A stretch of 64,000 nt of DNA. Origin: an uncultured Bacteroidales bacterium (GTDB taxonomy: Bacteria; Bacteroidota; Bacteroidia; Bacteroidales; Paludibacteraceae). Where the stretch lies: NCBI GenBank assembly GCA_902780235.1, contig CACZEL010000001.1, positions 124,001-188,000 on the forward strand, written 5' to 3'. Each line of letters opens with the position of its first letter. Within the stretch, counting starts at the first letter, position 1. The position numbers and the translations under genes are program-made. Of the stretch, positions 51,409-60,703 are shown piece after piece. Under the pieces are notes generated by a model. It saw nothing but the letters and a program-made list of their open reading frames with translations, did not search any database and had not been told where the DNA came from.

Positions 51409-54400
51409 ATTTGAATCGTTATTTCTTTGATTTTTCCGTCACGGGCGAAGATATGAGCACTATCTTCTTTCGACAAAACGGACTTGTTTTCCTGCACAAT
51501 GATACCTTGCGGCATATCCTCGCCGGATTCGTTCAAGATCTGGTACGTGAAAGTGACGCCACAATAGGAGAATGACAATTTATTGTTAAAGAAATCATCC
51601 GGATTGATCATCCTCGGGTGAATAACGATCTGTCCGTCTTCCACCTCGATTCCCAGTTCGAACCATCTGCTGATGATATCTTCCTTCACTTGTCCGGTCA
51701 GACCGGGTTGTTGTGCGCCGGACATCGAAGGCGTATGCGAATACGCATCGAAGGGGAACGCACCGTACTGATCCGGTGACTTATGCGAACCGATACCTAA
51801 ACGGATCGACTCATAATGCGTTACTAAGCGCTTAGCCGTCTCCGTCATCATATCGCTACGTTGTATCACTTCTCCTACCGCCAGCAGCAGTTTGCTGACC
51901 ATATGCCAATAGATACAACCCAGTCCTTCGTACTTATAGAACGTGCCGGATCGACCGGTGAAGGCATGATGGTTAAAGACCGACTCATACAGGTCCTTCA
52001 ACTCGTCCGGTAACTCATTCGCATTGCGGTACTTGGCATCGAAATGGATACCTCCGTCGCAGTCCTGCTTGAGGATCGAACCCAGGTATTTCTGTACTAC
52101 CGGTAGCGACTTGGCTTCTTCGGGAAGGTTATTGAGTTCGAGGAACGTCTTCCGCGGCCGATTCGGATAGAGCATATAGCTCATCTGATCCGGACGGTAG
52201 AGAGCCGATTCGGCCATCTTATCCAGCAGTTCAACCGATTCCTCCGGACTCAGCAAACCCGAACTGAGTACCGCTACCTGACCTTCCAGCATCTCATAGA
52301 GATGGGATATTTCGATATCGTTCTGCGTGAATTTAATCAGGTTATACGCCTCATATAATCCGTCTTCGCGTTTGTTGGCACGGATAGACTCGTCGATCTT
52401 ATGCAGCGTAGCGGTGCAGAACTCCTGGAGTTCCTCTAATGCCATCGTCTGCATCTCACCGCTCAAGCCGTTATATACCTTTGTTCGGTATTGTTCGCCT
52501 GCCGTACCAACGATGTCGGTGAACTGCTTGGTGTTACCATTCGGGTAAGCATGACGTATAGCGCGCAAGAAATCCAAGGTCTCTGTAGCAATTTGTATAT
52601 TGGATTGAACGAGTTGCTGCAAGAAGGTCACATAGCGACGCATATAACACAAGGTCACCATCGATGCGCCGTATCCTACAAGCGCATTATTGGCATCGTT
52701 CCATTCGGGACGCAAAGTGTTCATCCATATACCGGCATTGGGCACGAAGTTCGACAGCTTGGTCAGCAGCGTGATGAGCAGTTTATCCGCCATCGTCGTA
52801 CGACGCGGACGGTTGTTCTCATCCAGGATCCATTTGGCTTCTTTACCCATCTTCGGCACCATGGCCATGATCTTGTTATGCAACTCGGTATCGAACCAAA
52901 TGCTGTTCTTCGGGTCGGCTACGATCTGCGCATAACTCTTCAACCGATACGGCACGTTCGCAAACGCATACTGCCGTTCATTCAATAATCCGCGTAAGGT
53001 GTCCGGATCATGCTTGTAACTAACCTCCAACAGCCTCAGCAGGTAGATGATCTGGTGATCCCCCCAATAACCGATATTCGACCATGGGTTTTCGGGTTCG
53101 ATCACTTCCCACTCGAAGCCCTCATTCGAGATACGGTACGGGTTATAACCGTCTGCCGTAGTGGCGTTGAGGAACTTGGCAATGATATGGTTCGTATATA
53201 GCGGATAGCTGTACGAGAGAGCCTCCCAGTTCTGGAAGATATCCCGCCAGTTACCTTGATAGCCTACCACCGGCTTGCCTTTATCGTCCTGCACATGGAT
53301 GGCAAATTGATTCCACGGCCGCGAAGGATCACCGTGCCGGCGTCCGAAGGTGAGGGGCAGATACTCCGGGTCCTCATCCTTTTGAGGCGGATAGGTCAGA
53401 TAGTAGCCTCCGCGCATGGTGTTAAACAGCACGTTCGCGAAATGACGCGCATCGTTGGCGCGGTCATTCGTGGACTGAAATCCGTCGTTCTTACCAACGA
53501 TATTCAGCAGCGCTTTTATAGAGTCGATGACAGCTTTATCAATTTGCTTGATAGCTGTTTTGGGGCGCGCAATGAAATGCATCAGTTCATGGACGGCTAC
53601 CGCATCTTGATTCACATCCAGTACGTTATACCAAGCCTGACTCTTGCGGTCCTTCAAGGTAAACCGCGTTTTCGCAACATAGTTGGCCCGCACTCCTTTG
53701 GATTCGGTTTGTGAATAGTCAGCATGCGGCAGACCAAGGGTATAGATCGTATTACACGTGAGCGCCTCGGAGGGTTCAGCCCGATCGACGAGAATCGCCT
53801 CCATGCGGAAGAGCGCCAGCGAAGTACCGGGCACGAGTTCGGTCTTTTTGTATCCGTCCACAAGAGTCGAGAACTCATTCTGCGTCTTGCGCTCTACACC
53901 TGCGGGCAATACGTTCTGCAGCATATCGGTCAGTTCGATGCGAACGGGCTCTTTGCGCACATTCTCCAATTCAGCACGGCGTACCCAGCCGTGTTTACCG
54001 GCAGGAGCCCAGTAATAGGAGAACTTCAATCCCAAGGTTCTATTCTCTTCGCAGAACTCGATCTGGTTTCCGTAGGTGGTTTTAGAGATCGATCGACGAA
54101 TCTGATATACCGGTTGCTGCATATCCGAGAACGGAATCCAGAGGCTTTCTCCTTTTTCCTTTAACCTTTCACCTTTCACCTTAATAATCGTCTTCGGTCC
54201 CGTGAACTCATGGCTGTCTGTGATCTTATCGTCCGTGTAGTACGGAAACAAGGCCTCGTTCGGACTCCGACGACCGCAGGTCAAACCGCCTGTCGAAGAC
54301 AGGTACATCCATAGATCTGTGTCCGACGCCAAGGAGATGAAGAACGGCTTCATCTGATCGTAGTTATGAATCGTATAGCAGGACCCTATGTTGATGCCAT

Positions 54401-54428
54401 AGGTAAATTCACCCTTCACCTGTTTCAT
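51393..54428 (-). CDS. Cytoplasmic beta-glucan phosphorylase of the GH94/GH149/GH161 type
   Basis: 1011 residues, no signal peptide. The N terminus resembles a glycoside-phosphorylase sandwich (TYGINIGSCYTIHNYDQM); the helical barrel has NWRDIFQNWEAL, GYWGDHQIIYLLRLLE and RPEWNDANNALVG, where the D of WNDA matches the general acid of clan GH-Q phosphorylases. Length and operon fit a GH161-type beta-1,3-oligoglucan phosphorylase, which forms glucose-1-phosphate; GH149 or GH94 cannot be ruled out without alignment. It overlaps the GPH transporter by 4 bases (ATGA), so transport and phosphorolysis are translationally coupled. Confidence 0.78.
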   Translation of the reverse strand: MKQVKGEFTYGINIGSCYTIHNYDQMKPFFISLASDTDLWMYLSSTGGLTCGRRSPNEALFPYYTDDKITDSHEFTGPKTIIKVKGERLKEKGESLWIPFSDMQQPVYQIRRSISKTTYGNQIEFCEENRTLGLKFSYYWAPAGKHGWVRRAELENVRKEPVRIELTDMLQNVLPAGVERKTQNEFSTLVDGYKKTELVPGTSLALFRMEAILVDRAEPSEALTCNTIYTLGLPHADYSQTESKGVRANYVAKTRFTLKDRKSQAWYNVLDVNQDAVAVHELMHFIARPKTAIKQIDKAVIDSIKALLNIVGKNDGFQSTNDRANDARHFANVLFNTMRGGYYLTYPPQKDEDPEYLPLTFGRRHGDPSRPWNQFAIHVQDDKGKPVVGYQGNWRDIFQNWEALSYSYPLYTNHIIAKFLNATTADGYNPYRISNEGFEWEVIEPENPWSNIGYWGDHQIIYLLRLLEVSYKHDPDTLRGLLNERQYAFANVPYRLKSYAQIVADPKNSIWFDTELHNKIMAMVPKMGKEAKWILDENNRPRRTTMADKLLITLLTKLSNFVPNAGIWMNTLRPEWNDANNALVGYGASMVTLCYMRRYVTFLQQLVQSNIQIATETLDFLRAIRHAYPNGNTKQFTDIVGTAGEQYRTKVYNGLSGEMQTMALEELQEFCTATLHKIDESIRANKREDGLYEAYNLIKFTQNDIEISHLYEMLEGQVAVLSSGLLSPEESVELLDKMAESALYRPDQMSYMLYPNRPRKTFLELNNLPEEAKSLPVVQKYLGSILKQDCDGGIHFDAKYRNANELPDELKDLYESVFNHHAFTGRSGTFYKYEGLGCIYWHMVSKLLLAVGEVIQRSDMMTETAKRLVTHYESIRLGIGSHKSPDQYGAFPFDAYSHTPSMSGAQQPGLTGQVKEDIISRWFELGIEVEDGQIVIHPRMINPDDFFNNKLSFSYCGVTFTYQILNESGEDMPQGIIVQENKSVLSKEDSAHIFARDGKIKEITIQICIRA
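54151..54178. repeat. In-frame heptamer array (CCTTTCA)x4 inside the phosphorylase gene
   Basis: CCTTTTT, CCTTTAA, CCTTTCA, CCTTTCA coding the charged loop KVKGERLKEKGE; probably an insertion in a surface loop. Confidence 0.85.
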
Positions 54429-55777
54429 TGTTTTCTCCTTTCTTCTAATTCACTTTTCATCTGCGCCATAGTCGCATTATCGAGGTTATAGAACGCCATC
54501 ACGATCGCGCACGAAGCGTACAGTACACCCGGAATGACGCTGACCAGCAGACGGATACCCATCATCGCTGAATCGGATTGCATGTCGGCATTCGCCACGA
54601 AATGGGTGACGGACAAGATCCATCCCGCTGCGGCAGCACCTATCGCCCACCCGAGTTTCTGCGCCAGCACAGAGGCGGAGAAGCAGAGACCGGTTGTACG
54701 ACGGTTAAATTTCCACTCGCCAAAATCGGCTACGTCAGCCAGCATCGTCCATAACAGCGGTACCGCCGGCGCATAGGCCATCTTGGCAAGGATATTAAAG
54801 GTATAAACGAGCGGCAGGTTATCGCCGGCTACGAAGATCAGCGCGAAGAAAACACCCGACACGATGGAAGATATGATATAGACGGTCTTGTTGCCAAACC
54901 GTTTGGCCAGCGGTTTAGAGGCCGGCAAAGCCACGATAAGGGCTATCGTACCGAGCACATTGAACAGCTGCACGTTCTCCGCATCATGAATGAAATACTT
55001 GAAATAATAGGCAATAGCGGCATTCTGCATGGCGAACATGATGAAGGACACGATGCCTACGCAGGTCAGTACGATCCATGCCTTGTTCATGAACAGGTAC
55101 TTGAAGTCCTTCAGCACGTTGTTATCCTGCTTCTCGGGTTGAGGCACACGCTCTTTGGTGGTCGCAAAAGCAATGAGGAAGAACGCGATACTCAGTATAC
55201 CGAACAGACCTACCGTATACTGATAGCCCTGCGCCTGATTCACTACGCCCTCATTACCAATCGCGCCTAGCCATTTGACGAGATACAAAGCCGCACCCGT
55301 CACGATGAACTGACCGATATACGCAGCAATGAAACGATAGGTGTTCAGTCCGGCACGCTCATTCGAGTCGTCCGTCATCACCGCGCTCAAAGAGCTGTAC
55401 GGCAGGTTCACAAACGCATACGCCGTACGAAGCAGCAGACAGGTGATCAGCGCATAGGCGAACTTACCGTTCAAACCAAACTCCGGCGTTGTGAAGGCCA
55501 GTACAGCAAGGATAGCGTACGGTACCGAACCGAAGAGCAGGTACGGGCGGAACTTCCCCCAACGACTGTTGGTGCGATCCGAGATGATACCTACGATCGG
55601 ATCCATGATCGCGTCCCATATCGAACCAACGAACATGATCACACCTGCCAACGCCGGACTCAGACCGTAGATGTCGGTGTAGAAGATCAATAACCAGAAA
55701 CCGACCAAGTCCCACACGAAGTGAGACGCGGTATCACCTAAACTGTAACCAAATTTTTCTCGAATAGATAGTTTCAT
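54425..55777 (-). CDS. GPH-family (MelB-like) sugar:cation symporter
   Basis: 450 residues with 12 predicted membrane segments. MKLSIREKFGYSLGDTASHFVWDLVGFWLL is the typical N terminus, followed by the DPIVGIISDRTNSRWGKFRPYLL segment that carries the family's conserved Asp/Arg cytoplasmic loop. It likely brings beta-glucan oligosaccharides into the cytoplasm for the phosphorylase encoded next. Nothing in the sequence fixes the sugar; context does. Confidence 0.92.
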   Translation of the reverse strand: MKLSIREKFGYSLGDTASHFVWDLVGFWLLIFYTDIYGLSPALAGVIMFVGSIWDAIMDPIVGIISDRTNSRWGKFRPYLLFGSVPYAILAVLAFTTPEFGLNGKFAYALITCLLLRTAYAFVNLPYSSLSAVMTDDSNERAGLNTYRFIAAYIGQFIVTGAALYLVKWLGAIGNEGVVNQAQGYQYTVGLFGILSIAFFLIAFATTKERVPQPEKQDNNVLKDFKYLFMNKAWIVLTCVGIVSFIMFAMQNAAIAYYFKYFIHDAENVQLFNVLGTIALIVALPASKPLAKRFGNKTVYIISSIVSGVFFALIFVAGDNLPLVYTFNILAKMAYAPAVPLLWTMLADVADFGEWKFNRRTTGLCFSASVLAQKLGWAIGAAAAGWILSVTHFVANADMQSDSAMMGIRLLVSVIPGVLYASCAIVMAFYNLDNATMAQMKSELEERRKQ

Positions 55778-55790
55778 CGCATTATTATTT

Positions 55791-55822
55791 TATTACGGTA
55801 TTACGTAATTACGTAATTACGA
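55791..55822. repeat. Octamer array, four units of AATTACGT type
   Basis: TATTACGG, TATTACGT, AATTACGT, AATTACGA between the GPH start and the GH16 stop, which it overlaps (55817). AATTACGT-type units are self-complementary across the junction (ACGTAATTACGT). Confidence 0.85.
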
Positions 55823-56782
55823 GTTCTTTTTATAAACGCGGATGTAGTCCACATACATCTTCACCGGTGTGCCGTCGGCAGGCAGCGCCGTTACTTTTTG
55901 GAACGAAGGATCATCCGCCGTGATGAGTTCCGGATATTTCTCTGCCGCCGGCATGTTGGGGAAGAATCCGCCTACCGACAGGTTGAGCACGAGATAGAAC
56001 GGGTGGTTGAAATAATGTCCCGGTTCGTTCACCTCTTTGCCGCGCAAGGAGAGTTGGAAATACGGTTCTACCTCCGGATAGAGGTCCTTGTCCAAGTACA
56101 TAGCGATCGAATCTTCACTCCACTCGAGCGTGAACAGATGGAAATCACCCTGCACGGGGTAGTCCGCCGTATTGAACTGCCCGTAGTTCGGGTACGCGCC
56201 GTTGTTGAACGATTCGCCCCAATGGCAGGCACCATTGAAATAGCGGTCTTGCGTACCGGCCTCGATGCCCTTATGATGCCCCATCTCGCAGATATCGATC
56301 TCGCCGCATTTGGGCCATACGACCCGTCCTTCGGCAGCCAGTTGAGCGGCACGCGCATCGACATCATCGTTATTGCCCAAGTCGGTAGCCAAGTTATTGC
56401 CTAACATCCAGAACGCCGGCCAAAGACCGTCTGCGGTATTAGGGAAAGCAATACGGGCTTCTACCTTGCCGTACTCCACCGTCACTTTTCCCTGCGTATT
56501 CAAGCGCGCAGACGTACAGGGACGGTTCTTGTAATCCTCCCGCTGTGCATTCAGCACGAGGCAACGATCGCCCGTCAAGGGGTGATTCTCGATGGTGATA
56601 TTCTTCGGTGCATAGTACTGCAACTCCGCATTGCCACCGCCACGAGCATTATCCTCCATGTTCCAATAAGCGGCATTTAATGTTTCGCCGTCGAACTCAT
56701 CGCTCCAAACGAGTTGCCACTCCGGCTTGGAACAAGCCGATAGAATACAGAGTACAGAATACAGAATACAGATTTTTTTCAT
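55817..56782 (-). CDS. GH16 beta-1,3-glucanase, lipoprotein
   Basis: 321 residues. Lipoprotein signal ends VLCILSAC. Laminarinase-like GH16 fold with WSDEFDGETLNAAYW, GLWPAFWML, and the catalytic GEIDICEMG (ExDxxE). It lies one base after the larger GH16 (TAATG) and 39 bases before the GPH gene. The signal-peptide hydrophobic core (ICILYSVLCIL) is encoded by a four-unit heptamer array. Confidence 0.93.
   Translation of the reverse strand: MKKICILYSVLCILSACSKPEWQLVWSDEFDGETLNAAYWNMEDNARGGGNAELQYYAPKNITIENHPLTGDRCLVLNAQREDYKNRPCTSARLNTQGKVTVEYGKVEARIAFPNTADGLWPAFWMLGNNLATDLGNNDDVDARAAQLAAEGRVVWPKCGEIDICEMGHHKGIEAGTQDRYFNGACHWGESFNNGAYPNYGQFNTADYPVQGDFHLFTLEWSEDSIAMYLDKDLYPEVEPYFQLSLRGKEVNEPGHYFNHPFYLVLNLSVGGFFPNMPAAEKYPELITADDPSFQKVTALPADGTPVKMYVDYIRVYKKNS
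56742..56769. repeat. In-frame heptamer array (AGAATAC)x4 forming a signal-peptide core
   Basis: AGAATAC, AGAGTAC, AGAATAC, AGAATAC, then AGA; on the coding strand CTGTATT repeats that spell the hydrophobic core of the GH16 lipoprotein signal. Confidence 0.9.
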
Positions 56783-57813
56783 TATTGTACAATTTGTCCT
56801 GTTATCGTATAAACTTTATCCCCACGACGAATAAAAATCTGTCCGTCACGGATCTCTTTCATCCATTCGCCATTCATCCTTTCACCATTCACCATTACGA
56901 CTGACTGCCATCCTTCCGGTTCAGGTTCTATCGCATCGGATGCTGTCGGGCATACAAACGACTCGTTCTCATCGCCGCGCTGATAGATACGGATCCAATC
57001 GATATACATCGCCCGCGGACCGTTAGCCAAAGCCGTTACACCGTTGATATTGAATATTCCCGGGAAGTTGCCGCCTACCGCCAGATTGGCAATCACGAAA
57101 TTCGGTTTGCCGAACACCAACTGCCGGTTATAATCCGCATCGTCATTGGGTTCCAAGTCCGCATGGAAATAAGGCGTAGCCACATTATCCATATACATAT
57201 CTATCGAAGTGGGTGTCCACTCCATGGAGACGATATGAAACGTATCTTGCAGCGAGTAGCTCCATGTAGCCTCCTGTGCGTCGCACCAATCGGCATTCCA
57301 TGCTCTTCCGATATGCAAGGCTCCGTTGAAGAAACGATCCTGCGTGCCTTTGGAGAAAGCGTTCTGATGTCCCATCTCAATGATATCCGTCTCACCGCAT
57401 TTGGGCCATCCCACCTGGTCGAAGTTATTGCCCATTTGCCAGAATGCCGGCCAAAGACCGTTAGCCGTCTGAGGAAACTTGATACGTGCTTCTATACGAC
57501 CGAAAGTGTACGTCATCTTGTTCTTGCTATTCACACGTCCGGAGGTGCAGTCGCGTCCTCCGGCAGACTCTTTGGTAGCCGTCAGGATCAGACAATGCTT
57601 GCCCGTTGTCGGTTCGATGCCGAGTGAAACACCATCCGCGCAGTAATACTGCAACTCGTTGTTACCGCCTCCGTCACCGTTGACCTCTATGTTCCATACT
57701 TGGGTATTCAGCGCCCCGTCCGTGAAATCTTCGTTCCATACGAGTTGGTAGTCCTGCGCCATGACCATGACAGCAAGACAAGAGATCATCCAAAAAGAGT
57801 AAAGTATTTTCAT
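56782..57813 (-). CDS. GH16 beta-1,3-glucanase with a sorting-like tail
   Basis: 343 residues, signal-peptidase-I signal ending MVMA. Catalytic GETDIIEMG replaces the first Glu-Ile-Asp with Glu-Thr-Asp, still the ExDxxE pattern. WNEDFTDGALN, NGLWPAFWQMG and the C-terminal YIDWIRIYQ fit laminarinases. It ends with the shared signature (IRDGQIFIRRGDKVYTITG) after an in-frame heptamer-like array coding NGERMNGEWMKE, so it is probably surface-exposed, unlike the lipoprotein GH16 next to it. Confidence 0.92.
   Translation of the reverse strand: MKILYSFWMISCLAVMVMAQDYQLVWNEDFTDGALNTQVWNIEVNGDGGGNNELQYYCADGVSLGIEPTTGKHCLILTATKESAGGRDCTSGRVNSKNKMTYTFGRIEARIKFPQTANGLWPAFWQMGNNFDQVGWPKCGETDIIEMGHQNAFSKGTQDRFFNGALHIGRAWNADWCDAQEATWSYSLQDTFHIVSMEWTPTSIDMYMDNVATPYFHADLEPNDDADYNRQLVFGKPNFVIANLAVGGNFPGIFNINGVTALANGPRAMYIDWIRIYQRGDENESFVCPTASDAIEPEPEGWQSVVMVNGERMNGEWMKEIRDGQIFIRRGDKVYTITGQIVQ
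56863..56898. repeat. In-frame heptamer array (CCATTCA type) before the GH16 tail
   Basis: CCATTCG, CCATTCA, (T)CCTTTCA, CCATTCA, CCATTAC, with one extra base. It codes the linker ahead of the C-terminal signature. Confidence 0.7.
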
Positions 57814-57819
57814 ATTCGG

Positions 57820-59355
57820 TTATTTAAATTGGAACCAATGGATATTGCAATTACCCGTCTTCACTTCCATACGCAGCGTATGTTTGCCTTGAGGCAAGTT
57901 CAGCGGGAACTCAAAAGTAGCCCATTGTTCGTCTGCGGAACGGGGAATAGTGATTGTAGTCACTTCCGTTCCGTTTATGCTCATCGCGATCTGCGAACCC
58001 ATATAGGCCATCGCATGGATTCGAATGGTGCTGCACGCCTCGGGCGCATCAAGTTGGTACTCCACCCATTTGCCGGATATGAATGCCCCCATATACAATG
58101 TTCTCCATGCATCGTTCGCTGGCAGAAAATGCGGAGCGTTGACAGGTGTCGGAGAAGAGATCGTGCCTACTGAACAGCAGGTGTTCATCAGCACATGTTT
58201 CTTCGGATTCAGCCATACCGATTTATCCAACGAGGAGAGCCCTTCATAAATCAACCCTTGTGCACTCAAAACAGAAGGATCGGTCTTGGTCAGCAATTGA
58301 TTCCACGGCTTGTTATCGATGCTTCCGCTTCCGCGCGCCAAAAACCATGCATAGCGCTCCACGCGTGCATCGCTCTCTAACATCAGCACCGTCTCCGACA
58401 TGTATTTCAATTGGTCATCGGCATTGTTCACCGGTGCCTCCCAACCGCAGAACTCGGTCATCCAGATCGGTTTGTTGTACTTGTCAAACCGGTCGATGAA
58501 TCCTTTCATTGCGCCTGCCGAGCCCATATAGCAGTGCAGCGCCAAAGCGGCTACGTCATCCAACGATACCTCATCGCAAGCGAAGAACTCATCGAGCCAT
58601 TTGATCGGATCGCTGTAGCCCGGTAAGGTACCGTAGTTCATCGCCGGCGCGACCAATAACATACCGATCTCTTGGGCGAAGGCTTTCAGTTCCGGCCATG
58701 TAGCCGCAGCCTCTTGCGGGGTCATACGCGCCTGATCATTCAGGTTCGGTTCATTATACGCCAACAGATAGCGGCAGTTCGGGTGCGCCTGTTTCCATGC
58801 ACGGATACGATCTTTGTTATAACCGGCATTCCATGCCATCGGACAGAAATCCACGCCGTAGGCATCCAGTTGGGTAGCGATAGCATCGGACGGGTTCGGT
58901 CCCCAGTTGTACCCCCACGATATGGCATTCGCCAACAAGGCTACATCTTCGGGATAGAACGGGCTGGCAAAGCCGACACCGCGTTTGGACGAACGGGGCA
59001 GATAACGCAAAGCGTCTGACAGGTTATCGTCTATCGGTTGGGGATCCTCTGATTTATTCACCACCACCGTGCAAGTCGCTTTCGCTTCATCTGCCGAAGC
59101 GGTGATCGTGGTCACGCCTTCGCCAATCGCCGTCACGATACCGGCTACTACCGTCGCCACTTCCGGCATCTCCGATGTCCACACCACAGCCTTGGCTTGA
59201 GGCGTCACCGTAGCCTCAATCACGGTATCCTGCCCCACCTCCAGCGTAATCACCGTGTGCGAGAGTGCGATACGCGTCGGCTCTTTCGGCTCTGAGCAAG
59301 CGAACAAAAGGCATCCGAAGATGGCAATCAAACTATATACAAAGGTATTGCGCAT
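57820..59355 (-). CDS. GH128 beta-1,3-glucanase with Ig-like and CBM6-like domains, lipoprotein
   Basis: 511 residues. Lipoprotein signal ends CLLFAC. A Big_2 domain (about 25-105: SEMPEVATVVAGIVTAIGEG) precedes the GH128 catalytic barrel (about 125-375: KRGVGFASPF, NWGPNPS, LLAYNEPN with the acid/base Glu, and WMTEFCGWE with the nucleophile Glu). The end (about 385-511: GKWVEYQLDAPEACSTIRIHAM, GNCNIHWFQFK) is a CBM6-like jelly roll. It acts on beta-1,3-glucan, probably at the cell surface. Confidence 0.92.
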   Translation of the reverse strand: MRNTFVYSLIAIFGCLLFACSEPKEPTRIALSHTVITLEVGQDTVIEATVTPQAKAVVWTSEMPEVATVVAGIVTAIGEGVTTITASADEAKATCTVVVNKSEDPQPIDDNLSDALRYLPRSSKRGVGFASPFYPEDVALLANAISWGYNWGPNPSDAIATQLDAYGVDFCPMAWNAGYNKDRIRAWKQAHPNCRYLLAYNEPNLNDQARMTPQEAAATWPELKAFAQEIGMLLVAPAMNYGTLPGYSDPIKWLDEFFACDEVSLDDVAALALHCYMGSAGAMKGFIDRFDKYNKPIWMTEFCGWEAPVNNADDQLKYMSETVLMLESDARVERYAWFLARGSGSIDNKPWNQLLTKTDPSVLSAQGLIYEGLSSLDKSVWLNPKKHVLMNTCCSVGTISSPTPVNAPHFLPANDAWRTLYMGAFISGKWVEYQLDAPEACSTIRIHAMAYMGSQIAMSINGTEVTTITIPRSADEQWATFEFPLNLPQGKHTLRMEVKTGNCNIHWFQFK

Positions 59356-59359
59356 AGGA

Positions 59360-60682
59360 TTACTCTAAGCTTTTCTGATAAACCCGAACCCAATCGACCT
59401 TCATCTGCTGCGGGAAGATATCGGTATTGATACTGCCCCCCCATGTTCCGCCGAGGGCAAGATTGAAGATCACAAAGAATTTATTGGTATAGTCGGAATC
59501 GTAATAGAACGGCCAAGCCTCGTAGTTATGCTCATCGGAAGCCTCGGTCGTGATGGCGGTGATCTCGTCATCGACATAGAAGCGAATGGCATCACGGCCG
59601 AACATATAGTCTTTCATCACCTCCACGGCATAGGTATGCCATGAGCCTTCGATACCGTCGTGGTAGTTACGTGAATTCCAGTTATTTCCTTTCGTTCCGT
59701 TCGCATTACGCGTATGCAATGCATGGGAGATCATCGTCGGCTGCGAACCCACATGCTCCATGATGTCAATCTCTCCGCATGTCGGCCAACTGCCTTTGTT
59801 ACCTAACATCCAGAAAGCAGGCCATGTACCTTGACCGGAAGGTAACCATATACGCGCTTCGCACTTGAAGTAAGCGAATTCTTTCTTGCCCTTCGAATTG
59901 ATACGGCCGGAGGTATAGTCGCGCTTGGAATTACCGGAACCATACTCCTCTTTGCGTGCCTCGAGGATGAGACAGCCGTTCTCTACACGGATATTCTCCG
60001 GACGATCGGTGTAATACTGTTTCTCTTGGTTTCCTCCACCGCTGGCATTCACCTCAATATTCCAATCATCCGCATTCAGCGACGAGCCTTCGAACTCATC
60101 CGCCCAAACCAGTTTATACTCGCCTTGATAGGTTCCGCCCTGTTGCAGCACGATCACGGTGCACTGCGCATACTTTCCGTCGGAAGCAGTTGCCTTAATA
60201 ATGGTACGTCCGTCATTGACACCGGTTACTAAGCCATTAGCATCTACCGTAGCGATCTTGACGTTCTCGGACGACCAGGTCACCGGCGTGGACGGAATCA
60301 CTTTCAACTGCTCGGTCGCTTTGACCTCGAGGAAGAACGAGGATTTATTGATCGAGAAAGCAGCCGTACCGCCGCCTTGTTCTACTACGAACACATGACA
60401 TTGTGCTTTCGCCGAACCTGCTGTAGCCGTTATCACCGCTTCGCCTTCTGCCATTGCTGTTACCACACCGGCTATTACCGTTGCTACCGAAGCATCGGAA
60501 GTAGCCCATGTCACCGACTGACCTCCGGCATCTGCCTCAATGACAGCATCCTCTCCTACGGCTAACTGCAGCACGGTAGGCGTTAACTGGATCGATGTGA
60601 CGCTTTGGTTCTTCTCGCAGCTCGTCAGCCCCATGGCGAACACAGCTGCACAACATACCAAGAGATGAGATAATGTTTTCAT
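59360..60682 (-). CDS. GH16 beta-1,3-glucanase with two Ig-like domains, lipoprotein
   Basis: 440 residues. Lipoprotein signal ends GLTSC. Two Big_2 domains (about 28-105, SDASVATVIAGVVTAMAEG; about 108-190, SENVKIATVDANGLVTGVNDG) precede the GH16 domain (WADEFEGSSLNADDW, GTWPAFWMLG, catalytic GEIDIMEHVG). It lies next to GH128 with a 4-base gap and 62 bases after the SGBP gene, where a hairpin sits. A third GH16 in the locus; the Ig domains probably hold it away from the membrane. Confidence 0.93.
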   Translation of the reverse strand: MKTLSHLLVCCAAVFAMGLTSCEKNQSVTSIQLTPTVLQLAVGEDAVIEADAGGQSVTWATSDASVATVIAGVVTAMAEGEAVITATAGSAKAQCHVFVVEQGGGTAAFSINKSSFFLEVKATEQLKVIPSTPVTWSSENVKIATVDANGLVTGVNDGRTIIKATASDGKYAQCTVIVLQQGGTYQGEYKLVWADEFEGSSLNADDWNIEVNASGGGNQEKQYYTDRPENIRVENGCLILEARKEEYGSGNSKRDYTSGRINSKGKKEFAYFKCEARIWLPSGQGTWPAFWMLGNKGSWPTCGEIDIMEHVGSQPTMISHALHTRNANGTKGNNWNSRNYHDGIEGSWHTYAVEVMKDYMFGRDAIRFYVDDEITAITTEASDEHNYEAWPFYYDSDYTNKFFVIFNLALGGTWGGSINTDIFPQQMKVDWVRVYQKSLE

Positions 60683-60703
60683 ACCTGTAAAAATAATTAG
60701 AAC

